Positions 16,555 to 26,411 are shown, counted from the first letter of the stretch. The stretch: 27,500 nt of DNA from Mesostigma viride (GCA_009746045.1 RPFO01000038.1:894695-922194); one strand, 5' to 3'. Notes: generated from the letters alone by a model not told the origin. A program made the numbers and translations.

Positions 16555-16990
16555 GGAATCCATACCAGTAGTGTAGATTAGTCAGGCTTAGCCTAGCATG
16601 TGGCCCACGCGCATGTGCGCCCATAATGGCCCCCATGGATGTTGCCTTCAGAATTTAGCCAAGCCATGCCTATAATGGGACCCCCATGGATGTTGCATTA
16701 AGAATTTAGCCATGCTATGCCTCTGCAGAGAGATGCTCTCTGTTGAGACGCCATGCCCTCGCCCTCGTATATAGCCATGATGATCTTCCCCCACATGGCA
16801 TGCTCCCCCTAGCTTAGCTGGGCATAGCGTGATAGACCATGAGGGTGCGGGTGCCCTGGTGCACCTAGAGCAAGGGTAGCTTACATTCCCACCCTTGCAT
16901 GAAGTAGCCTAGGATGTATTAAAAGCCATATGCCCCTTCTCCGGGATATGTGCTACATTGACTCCCAACGGAGTGATGTTCCTAATTAAT
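16555..16990 (+). other. 3' UTR and tail of LINE copy B
   Basis: It is very similar to the 3' UTRs of copies A and C. It contains a tandem duplication of about 50 bp (near 16623-16720) built on CCCATGGATGTTGC and AGAATTTAGCCA. It ends AACGGAGTGATGTTCCTAAT just before the right target-site duplication. Confidence 0.85.
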
Positions 16991-17001
16991 TAAGGACGCC
17001 T
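16991..17001 (+). repeat. Target-site duplication, right of copy B
   Basis: TAAGGACGCCT, identical to 15000-15010. Confidence 0.85.
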
Positions 17002-19080
17002 ATTGCATGAGATGTATCCCTCTGCTCTAGAAATTGATAGCCTTAATTGTGACAAGTTGTCTCAAATTGTATAAATCAGATGGTTCACAAGCAACTTGAA
17101 TTGCACTTCTTAATTAATTATATTGGTAGTCGACCTTGTACAATCACATCCGCAATTGTGTTGCCCACGACTGAGGACGAACACACCCTACATGCACAAG
17201 GAAACGGATATCAACAAGCCTTGCCTCAAGATGTGAGGACAAACAAAGGCTCGGAATGAAGGAACATGAAAGAGGCTACACGTTGTCGGTGTCTCTTTCC
17301 CACACATGTACAGTAGTCAAGCCCAAACAAGTCACCAAAGCGACACACGCTTGACACACGCTTGTCAGAACGTGTACGCTAAACATTTGTCGTGATTCCT
17401 GACACAACAAAACCGCATTCCAGAAATGCCGTCCTGATATTTTCACCACACATAAGAGCAAACTAAAATTGCCGCCTCACTGCCCATTTTATCTGGCACA
17501 AATCCGAGCATTTTTCTGTCCAGGACATGTCCAGTAATGAGTGCCGAACGACAAAACCTCAACATCGCAGCATATAATGTCTTTCACACGATCTGCACTT
17601 TCACTCGTGACTGGCGACACAACCGACGCTTCAAATGACACGTGTAAAGGGTTGTCGTAAGCTGCGGCATCTGTGCCATAAGAGGTAGCCAGGTTGAAAT
17701 CCTGCCAGAAACACAATCCCGCCTCCCCTCTAGCCTGGGCTCCACGTACCACGCCCTAATTCCTGGACATCCCACATAACGTTGTCCAGGACTTGTCTCA
17801 ACCAAACTTGTATGTCCTGACTGTGCGCGTCGCACCTATATTGGCTGAGCGCCCACGCTATTCCAAGTAGCCTAACTGGTCAGCGCATCTCAGTGTCCCA
17901 ATAACTACTGGTGTGCTGATTCTTTCGGACACAACTCCATGCGTAGCTCACGAACTTCAGTCCCTATAGTACGCTGATTTAATCCTGTTGAACGCAAGTC
18001 CATGTGTAACTCGCGCACTGCCAGCGTCCCTATGCTGACTGCTCCCGATGTGGTCTGTTGCTGTCAACAAGACCTATACTGCAATAATGCCATTCCAAAC
18101 CTTGTCACCCGTCGTGACCTGTTGCATAGCTATCGCCTGCACCAAGATGAAATAGTGCATGCATAGCTTACCGACATCAACGCATAGCATCGCTATCAAA
18201 CGAATTGCCTCACAGCAATTCCTGCATTGCGTCCTTTGGCAATTATACCCAAAGCCTGGCTCGGGTGCGTTGCGACACGAACATTCACAACACAAAAGAG
18301 TACACGGTGCCCTTGGCCCGATATATATGGTATCTTGTTGAGTCAATTGCATTGGAACCGTTGCATGGTATCCGGAGGTAATGCCACAAGTTAACCCCTG
18401 ACGTTGCTTCAGCGCTGCAACGTCTCTGTAAGTGTTTCCCACACAACTTGTCTACATTGCGCAAGCATTCTTGGCTACTGTATCCTGCCATGGCAGCACC
18501 GAGCGACCCGCCATCACTATAATGTATCCTCGGTGTGTGCGGATGATCTAGCTCACGGACGTGACAACCATGTGCAACATCCCATGCATTTCAGCAACTT
18601 TAGTGAAACGTTGCCTAATAACTGCAACTAGGAAATGTTGCAAATCTTGCTAATAGAATCCTCCTTGACAGGAAGGAAGGGATTAGATCTACAACTACCA
18701 AGCGCATCATTCTGTAACAAGCGCGTTGCATAGATAAGGCAATTAATGTAAGAGAATCAATTACTCTTGCCAAACATGCCAATGCTTGCATGAAGATGGA
18801 TATATGATGCACCAAGGTCCAAGGAGCAAGCCGGCAGAATGCCGGGGCGTTTTAACACAACAACACCGTGCGCAACACAGATGAAGTAAAGCGTTGATGC
18901 ACAATTCACCTGATCGATCGAGCGGGGCGGGCTGGCGGGGCCCACTTCAAATGTTCCGGCGTCCAAGCCAAGTGTGTGACACTTTTTTGCCCCGTGAGGG
19001 CCATATGGAGGAAACCCACACAAGCAAAGGACACACTCATGATGGCACCAGCTATGACTAGCTGGTGCGACAACTGTCAC
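17002..19080. other. Intergenic region, no gene recognised
   Basis: Only short ORFs occur. The longest readable one is on the minus strand at 17489-17752 and has no recognised motif. An imperfect tandem repeat of about 60 bp lies at 17913-18040, with units beginning TGCTGATT/CGCTGATTT and carrying AC..GTCCATG.GTA.CTC. GACACACGCTT is doubled near 17341-17363. Confidence 0.4.
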
Positions 19081-19410
19081 CTACTGACTATCCCACTAAA
19101 GGGACAGCAACAGCCACGAGAGTATCCATAATTGCGATGTCTAGCAGCAACTAAGCCCCAACCTAGATATCACAACCATGACTAGCTGCTATCAGTCAGC
19201 TGATACACCTATTGCTAGCTGCAGACCTGCACTCGATCACTAAAGACTATAAAAGGACGAGACTATAAAAGGATACTGAACTTGTATAGCAAATGTCACT
19301 GGCGCCTACAAGGCGAGCACAGACAGCCATCTGGAGGTGGCCCCTGCAAGGGAGGCATAGCACAGGCGGCTACAACGGCTACTACCACAGCTAGCAACAT
19401 AGTGGTGACA

Positions 19411-19723
19411 CACTCGCATGAATAAACCAGCAGTCACTAAAGACTATGAAAGGACTATGAAACGACGCACTCGCATGACTACCAGCAGCTGAAAATAATC
19501 AACAACCAAAGAAAGAAAAGGGATAGGTGTGACCACCCGAAATAGCGCACCAGCCAGCCAGACTTAGTAGCCACTACTGCCTGTCTCCAAGATACTGGCA
19601 TGACTACCAGCATCTAAAGAAAATCAAACAGCCCAATAAAGGAAAAGGACAGCTGTGTGGGGCCCCACCTGTATAACAGCGCAGCAGCCAGCCAGACTAG
19701 CTATGACTGCGCGTCACCACCCG
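19411..19723. repeat. Degenerate tandem repeat, period about 125 bp
   Basis: CATGACTACCAGCA starts units at 19474 and 19599, and both carry an A-rich AATC/AAAGG stretch and a later AGCCAGCCAGACT. A weaker unit beginning CATGAATAAACCAGCAG lies near 19418. ACTATAAAAGGA/ACTATGAAAGGA words recur just upstream. The array is old and diverged, with no coding role evident. Confidence 0.55.
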
Positions 19724-20266
19724 CGCGTGCAAGCAGATATATGACTACCTGTTACATCACCTATAGAGCATCCTTGACACATCCTGCCCTCCCTGTGGCC
19801 TCTAGACTGATGACGCAGGTGAGAGGATGGTTGGGACAGAAGGCGAACCCCTACGAACTAGCCCTTCTTCCCTGATTCAATGGAAGTCCCCACTGCCTAG
19901 CCAGAGCAATAACTCAGTGTGGCAAAATCACCAACCCACCAACGGCTGGTATTCATAGTAGTTTAATAATACTAAGGATGTACAACAAGCCAAGCTACCA
20001 GGTGAGTTTGGTCAACACACCTAAAAGTGGGCATACTTATCCAACCGTGCTTGCATCTACATCACCTCACCTATACAGGGGCAAACTACAAGCTGATGTA
20101 TCACAGCGACTTCCATGCAAGTGAACAGGAGTAGCCGTGCCACATCGTGCCACGAGCATATTGGCGTCAGCCAGACAATAATAGAAGACACAAGACTGCC
20201 CTTATGAGACGCTAGCCAGTGGAAGGCAAGCAGGCAAAGGAAGGAAAGAAAATGGAGTGGCAGGGT
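19724..20266. other. Intergenic region before the GGGA repeat
   Basis: I see no gene, RNA or clear repeat. The purine-rich stretch from 20219 to 20260 grades into the GGGA array and probably represents its decayed edge. Confidence 0.3.
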
Positions 20267-20406
20267 GGGAGGGAGGGAGGGAGGGAGGGAGGGAGGGAGG
20301 GAGGGAGGGAGGGAGGGAGGGAGGGAGGGAGGGAGGGAGGGAGGGAGGGAGGGAGGGAGGGAGGGAGGGAGGGAGGGAGGGAGGGAGGGAGGGAGGGAGG
20401 GAGGGA
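20267..20406. repeat. (GGGA)35 microsatellite
   Basis: There are thirty-five uninterrupted GGGA units over 140 bp. The purine strand can form G-quadruplexes, and the mirror symmetry allows triplex DNA. Both strands stay open in several frames and give spurious REGG and LPPS repeat ORFs, which are not genes. Confidence 0.97.
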
Positions 20407-20495
20407 GTCCAAAGGCCCAGCCAGTCAATGAGACCAGCTAATACCTAGCACATCACTGCGAAACTGCGCGAGTGGTGTATTGCGCGGGACCCTGA

Positions 20496-20948
20496 TTGGA
20501 AAATATGCTTGTGAAAACGTCTCACAAAACATGTTTCTGCGGCGACCAACAAGAAGCGGCCGGCATCGCCAAAATCGAAATGCTACGTCGCCTTTTCAGC
20601 TGTGCATTGCATTCGCGCGTACTGAAGAAACCTGACGCAAAATTCAATTGCAAAGGGTTATTCCCGGCCGTTAAAAGGCTTGCTATTTCCTACTGTACTC
20701 GCACGGCAGACTGTGCTAAAATGACCAAGGTTATAGAACCGTACGTAGCTGTTAGAACTACATACTCTGAGTGCGGCAATCAGCTGCTCCAGGTGGGGCA
20801 AGTGCCGCAGATTAACATTTACGGTGGTCGCCATCTGAAACTATATACCGTGAAAGAGCAAGCGCAAGTGCCTTATCTTAGGCGTATGCACACTTGCACA
20901 GCAACGCTAGCGAAGATCCACACTCTAATAGTACGTCATGCGTCGTGA
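20496..20948 (+). CDS. Hypothetical ORF, unrecognised
   Basis: This is a 150-aa ORF with an ATG start, Cys-rich in its first third (TCFCGDQQ, FSCALHSR) and without low complexity. It has no motif I recognise, no signal peptide and no membrane segment. It sits just after the microsatellite among non-genic sequence, and no splice-site pattern connects it to a neighbour. It may be a chance ORF or a remnant of a mobile element. Confidence 0.2.
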   Translation: MENMLVKTSHKTCFCGDQQEAAGIAKIEMLRRLFSCALHSRVLKKPDAKFNCKGLFPAVKRLAISYCTRTADCAKMTKVIEPYVAVRTTYSECGNQLLQVGQVPQINIYGGRHLKLYTVKEQAQVPYLRRMHTCTATLAKIHTLIVRHAS

Positions 20949-22032
20949 AGAAAGCAGAGCCTTTTCGGTTCGGGAAAACGCACGATGGCATGTCTAGCAG
21001 CTACTAGAATAGTCTCTTTTCTCGTGCTTCAGCAGCTGTTGCAAGAATGGTGCTCCACACCTGAACCAAATCCAGCTGGAGGTAAATAAAGCTGAATCTC
21101 GACCACTGCATCGCACGAGCATTGCACGAAAGGTCAACATGATTCGCGCAACAGCCTTCTGCAACAGCCAACAGGTCAGACACGCAAAATTGAAATATCA
21201 CGGGCCTCTGCCTGGGAAATATTTTATTAGAAGCGTTGCAGGGTAGTTGGACTAACGTTTTAACTTTTTTCATTTTGCCTTCGTATATCTTTGGCTTGAT
21301 CTTTGGCTTGATCTTCGGCTTTTTTATTAGAGCCACGCCGCGCCGCTTAGGACGCGCGGCTGAGCGCCACGGATCGGGGCCGGCCGGCTCTGTATCGCCG
21401 TCAGATCATGGACCTACGGCGCGGTTCGTGGTTCTGGGATCGGGTCCCATCACCTAGGCTGGGAAACCACGACTCTTTCATTCTGCCGCGGGATAAGCTC
21501 ACATCGGTCTCACAAACCGCCTTTTACTGTTTTTGACCGTGCGCTTATCCCGAAACAAGCGGCCTAACTGAATTTTTGGATCCTCAATCGAGGATACTAA
21601 TAATGAAATTCCCAAATGTAAACAAAACCGGATCGTCGTCCCAAATCAAAATTAAAATTGTCGTGCAGATACTGGTGTGCACTTGGTGTGCAATACCACT
21701 TCACTAGAGTGTTCAATCACGAAGAGAGATCTAAGCCCGTCTGCCCTTTCGGCACAGTCATACCCTATTGTGTATTCAATGGCAAGTACCGACAAAAATC
21801 CATGTGCATGCACATGAGTTGTCTGAGGCCCTCACGCATCATGGTGATGCAGGAACCACGTCTTGAATGTAAGTAAGTACTTGCGTGTCATGCGCATGGG
21901 CTCTTGACTGTATAACACACGAATTCATCGATGACCGCAATATGTCACGCGCCTGAACACCAAAGACTCGCGCACATGGACGGCCGCGGATGAAGCTGCT
22001 GACTGAGGCGCGCTCTGCCTTCTTGCACAAAC
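20949..22032. other. Intergenic region with hairpins
   Basis: No gene is supported. TTGGCTTGATCTT-type words repeat three times at 21290-21321. CGGGATAAGC at 21489-21498 pairs exactly with GCTTATCCCG at 21543-21552. ATCCTC-AATC-GAGGAT forms a small hairpin near 21581-21596. CATGTGCATGCACATG at 21801-21816 is a perfect 16-bp palindrome. Confidence 0.45.
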
Positions 22033-22503
22033 TTGTTGCCAAAAACAGCCTTGATGACCTGCGGGCTGCGTGATGACATCCCCTGTCCCGAGATGTTCCA
22101 AAAATTCACCGACCAAGCTGCCCTTGCTGCTCATGAACTTCCCCGTCAAGCCCCTCACCTCCCTACCGCAATCTTCCGCCCACACCCCGCTGTCCTCGCT
22201 GCCCGCACACGCTTGCGCCGCACGCGCGACCCGGCCGCCAAGCCTCGCTTGCGTGCCGCCCTTGACGCTGCATATGCCAAGGCCAAGGATGAGGCAGCTG
22301 CCAAGCTTATCGTGGCCATCAATGAGTGCAAGCGCAAGAATGATGGTAAGGGACAATGTGGCATTACATCTATCGGCTTGCCGGTCGCTTTCGTATCCGT
22401 GTTGAGCTCCCTGCATGGCCCTTACGCACACCGCCTCAAGCTTGGGACCGATGCCACCATGGCAGTTAATATCTTTACGTGTCATCTGCCTCCATTGAAT
22501 TGA
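22033..22503 (+). pseudogene. Possible LINE ORF2 remnant (linker region) or unknown ORF
   Basis: The open frame has an Arg/Ala-rich helical middle (HPAVLAARTRLRRTRDP, then AAYAKAKDEAAAKLI) that resembles the helical linker between endonuclease and reverse transcriptase in LINE ORF2. A short upstream frame (MKLLTEARSAFLHKLV, near 21990) may be its frameshifted start. The last part reads into the target site and tail of LINE copy D, so the stop is not original. No catalytic motif is present and identity is weak. Confidence 0.25.
22484..22495 (+). repeat. Target-site duplication, left of copy D
   Basis: ATCTGCCTCCAT, repeated exactly at 22618-22629. Confidence 0.85.
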
Positions 22504-22617
22504 ATTGAATTGTAACATAACTCCGTTGGGAGTATATGTAGCACATAGCCCTTGAGAGGGGGCATATGGCCTATCATACATCCTAAGCCACTTCCTGCAA
22601 GGGTGGGGATGTAAAGG
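22496..22617 (-). mobile_element. 5'-truncated LINE-family 3' end, copy D
   Basis: On the minus strand it reads TTTACATCCCCACCCTTGCA, then CATATGCCCCCTCTC and CAACGGAGTTATGTTAC, matching the last 110 bp or so of the 3' UTRs of A, B and C. It ends in an AATTC/CAATT repeat instead of TAAT. It is flanked by exact 12-bp direct repeats. At 122 bp it is one of the shortest insertions that can still be proven by its duplication. Confidence 0.88.
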
Positions 22618-22629
22618 ATCTGCCTCCAT
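22618..22629 (+). repeat. Target-site duplication, right of copy D
   Basis: ATCTGCCTCCAT, identical to 22484-22495. Confidence 0.85.
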
Positions 22630-22707
22630 AGGAGAGACAAACCAGGGGGCTCCCCGGGCGTGAGCCCGCCCCGCCTAGGGTAGCGCACATGTCCATATGC
22701 CTAGCCT

Positions 22708-22718
22708 ATGGCGGAAAG
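22708..22718 (+). repeat. Target-site duplication, left of copy C
   Basis: ATGGCGGAAAG, repeated exactly at 23207-23217. Confidence 0.88.
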
Positions 22719-23206
22719 ACACGTTGACCACAAGCCCTGGCAGGCACCTCCTGCCACCTCAGACTAGGGAATATATACCTGTAGTGTAGACTAGTAAGGC
22801 TTAGCCTAGCATGTGGCCCACGCGCATGTGCGCCCATAATGGCCCCCATGGATGATGCCTTCAGAATTTAGCCAAGCCATGCCTATAATTGGACCTCCCA
22901 TGGATGTTGAATTTAGCCATGCTATGCCTATGTAGAGAGACGCTATCTGGTGAGAAGCCATGCCCTAGCTCTTGTATAGCCATGATGATCTTCCCCCCCA
23001 TGACAGGCTCCCCCTTAGCTGGGCATAGCTTGATAGATCATGGCCGGGGGTGCAGGTGCCCTGGCGCACCTACAGTAGAGCAAGTGTAGCTTACATTCCC
23101 ACCCTTGCAGGAAGTAGCCCAGAATGTATTAAAAGCCATATGCCCCTTCTCAGGGATATGTGCTACATGTACTCCCAACGGAGTTATGTTCCTAATTAAT
23201 TAATTA
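22719..23206 (+). mobile_element. 5'-truncated LINE-derived element, copy C
   Basis: This 488-bp insertion begins inside the last codons of ORF1 (HVDHKPWQAPPATSD, stop TAG 22765-22767). It continues through the full 3' UTR, including the CCCATGGATG and GAATTTAGCCA blocks, the GGTGCCCTGGCGCACCTA block and AACGGAGTTATGTTCCTAAT, and ends with TAAT repeats. Exact 11-bp direct repeats flank it. It is closer to copy B than to A. It is in the opposite orientation to copy D, 90 bp away. Confidence 0.92.
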
Positions 23207-23217
23207 ATGGCGGAAAG
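23207..23217 (+). repeat. Target-site duplication, right of copy C
   Basis: ATGGCGGAAAG, identical to 22708-22718. Confidence 0.88.
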
Positions 23218-24295
23218 TCCACGTGGCGACTGTGCTGCGCGCGGCCTGGGGTATGCCACGTGAGGACAAAACGCCCGCGCTGTGCGGGCTTGTCTGTCTG
23301 CAGATGTGTATACCCGACTAGCTAGACCTTTTCAGTGGTTTTCCATTTGCGGGTATTTCCTCGTAAATGGTGGGAGAGCGATCGCAGCAATGGTGCTCAC
23401 CACTAGACGTACACTCCCGGCCAGTTCGGCTCGAAACATACGCCCTGATCAAGCATGCTGTTTCCGGCCCCACCGTCTAGGTCATCTAGTCGCTCTACAC
23501 GTAAGCCAGCCATAATTTCAATGCACAAGGATACACATTTCCATCACCATTCATCTTCATCATCCTGAACGACTCGAATACGCGGACAAGATAACGGCAG
23601 GCTCGAGCTACCATGGTCCGGATTCTCCCGATTTCTGGCCTGCGCTGGTTGTCTCCTTGATACCTGATCTGTGCGGGCCAGGTGCCCGGCTAGGCCCAAG
23701 GACTAGATATAGGGTATATGTTAAAACTTGGTTGTCTCACTTAGTATGTCTGTCGATGTCTGACGCCTTTGGCGAGGGTGATAAGTTTACTCTTCAACAT
23801 CATAGTTCAAATTCGCCCAAATGACTCAAAATGAGACATACATTAGGTTCAAGTTACTTCCTATAATATATTATGGTCCTAGGATTCCTATGCGTAGGAC
23901 CGTAATATGTTCCAATTATGGGAGTTTTCTATCGTTCTTTTTGCAACATGCATGGAATGCTCGAGAATGAAAAGCCACGGGCCACCTGCAAGGCCTACAG
24001 TACCTCTTGCAACCGCTTTTCCCTTCATGTTACCCTTTCATTTGTACGGCCACCCGCACGCCCAATTGGCGGCAGTATACCCCGTCGATCGCCCGATGCC
24101 CATAACAACCATAAACAGGGGCTGGGGATGTCTCCCATTGTCTTCCTTATTCTTCATTTCTCGAACAGTGTACTCTATGAACTTGCCTTGATGTGATACC
24201 CCTCTCAAAGTGAGAGCTACACCTATCCCCACCAGGCCTTGGTCATCCATTTTTCACATTCTTGCCGGCCTCACTTCTTGACCTTCTTGCATGAA
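23218..24295. other. Intergenic region and 3' flank of NAT10-like gene
   Basis: No gene is recognised. A strong inverted repeat, ATATTATGGTCCTA (23868-23881) with TAGGACCGTAATAT (23895-23908), forms a 14-bp stem with one G-U pair and a 13-base loop. The end nearest 24295 should hold the 3' UTR of the minus-strand gene; just after the stop, a copy of the GCAAGAAGGTCAAGAAG coding word recurs at 24274-24290. Confidence 0.5.
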
Positions 24296-24538
24296 TCACT
24301 TCTTCGCCTTCTTGACCTTCTTGCCCGACTTGGGCACCTTCACCTCCATCTCCTCCTCCTCAGGCTCCGCCCGCTTGGCCCCCTCCTTGGCCTTGGTCTT
24401 CACCGCCAGCGTGCCACCGGCCGCGAGCGCCGTGGCGTCCCTCAGCGCGCTGTTGAGCCCCTCCTCCCGCGGCCCGATAGCGTACTTGGCCAGGTCCGCC
24501 GGCTGCAGCTTGAGCGCCGCCTGCTCACGCATGCTCTT
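24296..24538 (-). CDS. NAT10: RNA cytidine acetyltransferase (NAT10/Kre33), last exon
   Basis: The 80-residue terminal exon starts KSMREQAALKLQ after a CCCCACAG acceptor and ends at TGA 24298-24296. It carries LQPADLAKYAIG, matching the conserved LDLxxYxIxG segment near the NAT10/Kre33 C-terminus. The tail is an acidic run (EPEEEE) and a Lys-rich KSGKKVKKAKK of nucleolar-localisation type. The enzyme makes N4-acetylcytidine in 18S rRNA and tRNA and is needed for small-subunit maturation in the nucleolus. The identification rests on this exon plus two upstream exons that match consecutive family segments, all joined in phase 0. Confidence 0.83.
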   Translation of the reverse strand, partial: KSMREQAALKLQPADLAKYAIGPREEGLNSALRDATALAAGGTLAVKTKAKEGAKRAEPEEEEMEVKVPKSGKKVKKAKK

Positions 24539-25160
24539 CTGTGGGGACACGGGGGGGGGGGGTGTTGGAGAGTGAAACAAATTGTCAAAGGAATCATGCG
24601 AATCGTAAGTGAACAGGTGAGGCGCAGGCCGTGATTCGACAGGAGCTACCGGCGCTACCGGCATGCGTGAAGGTCAGGGGGCAGAAGGGGACATGAAAAT
24701 TCCCCAGGGTTGCCCCAACCATGCACTGGCTGCTTCATGCTTGCCCCTCGCGAGCAGAGAGGAAGTGTCGCGACCAGAAAGGAGAGGGCTCCCACAATGG
24801 GTAGAAGAAGAAGCACTGTCTGCTCCCTGACACCTGCTGACAAGCTCTGTGGACCACACAAGCTCAGCACACTGGATCCGCGTGCACCTTGGAGCATGGC
24901 ATACCAATCCCTGGCTCTTTCAAGGCCCGCTGGTCTGGTCCAGTTCTCAGCACCACCCCTCTCGCAACCCATTCCATACATAGCAAGATCTCACAAGGCA
25001 ATCTAGCATGCCTGCACAACCTCCATCCTATAAATCTTCTTTGATGACATTGTTGCACCACCGGGGAGCAACAAAAATTCTCCTTCCTTCTCCCCCCCCC
25101 CCTAGTCACCCGCCAAAATGAACACATGCCCTCCCCCACCGTGCTTCTCCTTCCACCCAC
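24539..25160 (-). other. Intron of NAT10-like gene (622 bp)
   Basis: On the minus strand the donor is ATG|GTGGGT at 25160 and the acceptor CCCCACAG ends at 24539. It holds a G run near 24551-24562 on the plus strand and a C run near 25094-25105. No other gene is seen. Confidence 0.75.
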
Positions 25161-25226
25161 CATGATCTGCTTGGCGCCGTCGTCCAAGTCCTCGTCCAGC
25201 GACTTGCTGTGGGGGACCAGCTTCAC
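25161..25226 (-). CDS. NAT10: RNA cytidine acetyltransferase, internal 22-residue exon
   Basis: This 66-bp phase-0 exon runs from a TTTACAG acceptor to ATG|GTGGGT. It encodes VPHSKSLDEDLDDGAKQI, the short segment after the helical domain in NAT10 proteins (plant and algal members have a similar VPH...DEDL...AAKQ). Its exact fit between the flanking exons supports the gene model. Confidence 0.8.
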
Positions 25227-26285
25227 CTGTAAACAAACAAGTCCAACCGAGCAAGGAACAAGGTATGCCATCACACGCCCACGCGGCCATGGCAGGGATC
25301 CCAGCCGAAGGTAAGTCGATGCCTTAATTGGGCGTAGCAAGAGCGGGGCCTGGCAACCGATCCATGCAGCCTACCAACTACCGACCTGCCCTGCTTTCAA
25401 GTCGCCCAATCTGCTCAGGACAGCTGACAAGCCAAAGTGATGCTGTGAATGTTTGGGAGGCTGCCCACGCACATTGACCATTGCAACATCCTTCCGCAGT
25501 CATGCGCACAAACGTGTGATGTGTTGCGCACGCTAGCAGAGATGCATCCAGTGGGTGCCAAAGAATAAGCCATGCGACCGGATAACGTCCAGAGTGTCTC
25601 AATTACCCCCCCGCCTAAACACATAAACTGACGCCATGTGACCGGAACATGCCATGTTTGCAATGTCCCGCGTGAGTCGCTTTTCCCTTCTCCCCACATC
25701 TCCGTTTTCCCCCACATTTCTTATTTGTCCAGTACCCTTCACGAGCCTGCGCGCCCTTGGGGTCAGTGTGAAGGGCCTTGCACAGTGGCCCCTTGCAACA
25801 AACGATCGGCGAGCACGCCCATGCGTGGCCAGGGAGCACCTTGCCATCCGCGCGACATGCACCACCCTTCTGCTTGCGGCCACACAGCTTGTGTTTTCGT
25901 GCCATCTATGAAAACATCAGCCCCCATAAACATCAACCAACATTGGCTCGAAGCATGATGCAAGCGCCAGCAGGGCGCCAGTCGACCCCATGCTCCCCTT
26001 CCATGATCGCCTTGCGTTACCTGCACGCCCGACGTGCACATAGTCAGGCTCCTACAGGCTAGTGCAAGCGGGTGCTCACCCTACCGCCTTAACAGCCTGC
26101 ACGCCTGCTGTGCGATGAAAGCTACCGCGACACCACATGGCCTCAAAAAGCTCTTGGCCGCATGGCGCTCTCACGGTCACGTGCCACACATCACTGTGCC
26201 ACCACCAACGGGCGTGCAAGCTCGCTGCGGACGCAATCAGTGTGCCGCCAGGCTACCCCATGCATGTTGCCTCCACAACGCTCAC
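25227..26285 (-). other. Intron of NAT10-like gene (1059 bp)
   Basis: The donor is CAG|GTGAGC at 26285 and the acceptor TTTACAG ends at 25227. Many open frames occur on both strands but none shows a domain or family-like sequence, so none is called. Confidence 0.7.
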
Positions 26286-26411
26286 CTGTGGGCCGCGTGG
26301 CAACGCGGCCTCCACCCTCTGCTCGGCGACCGCGTTCAGCTGCTTGTGGATCTTGCGCATTGCCTTGTTGAAGAGGGCGAGCACCTGGTTGCTGGGCAGC
26401 GATAGGTGCGC
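26286..26411 (-). CDS. NAT10: RNA cytidine acetyltransferase, 42-residue exon
   Basis: This 126-bp phase-0 exon runs from a CCCCCAG acceptor to CAG|GTGAGC. It encodes LPSNQVLALFNKAMRKIHKQ, the very characteristic helix of the NAT10/Kre33 C-terminal region that follows the N-acetyltransferase domain, then AVAEQRVEAALPR. This is the strongest single piece of evidence for the gene's identity. The catalytic helicase and acetyltransferase domains must lie to the right of the window. Confidence 0.87.

Larger units (their letters stand above)
15011..16990 (+). mobile_element. LINE-derived, ORF1-only element, copy B (apparently complete)
   Basis: This 1980-bp element lies between exact 11-bp direct repeats. 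It starts with an 8-bp triplication (GCCACGAG three times, 15015-15038), has a leader of about 160 bp, an ATG at 15172, a frame-disrupted L1-type ORF1 ending at TAG 16552-16554, and a 3' UTR ending CCTAATTAAT. Nothing resembling an apurinic endonuclease or a reverse transcriptase is present. A complete element encoding only ORF1 matches the half-LINE (HAL1) pattern known from mammals. It must use enzyme supplied by an autonomous LINE elsewhere. Confidence 0.85.

Noticed and set aside
17489-17752. Minus-strand 87-aa ORF
   Set aside because: No motif, no repeat relationship and no splice context; indistinguishable from chance.
20057-20448. Long LPPS/REGG repeat ORFs on both strands
   Set aside because: They are forced by the GGGA microsatellite, which has no stop in any frame.
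24239-24634. Plus-strand ORFs opposite the last NAT10 exon
   Set aside because: They are antisense shadows; the minus strand has family motifs and proper splice sites.
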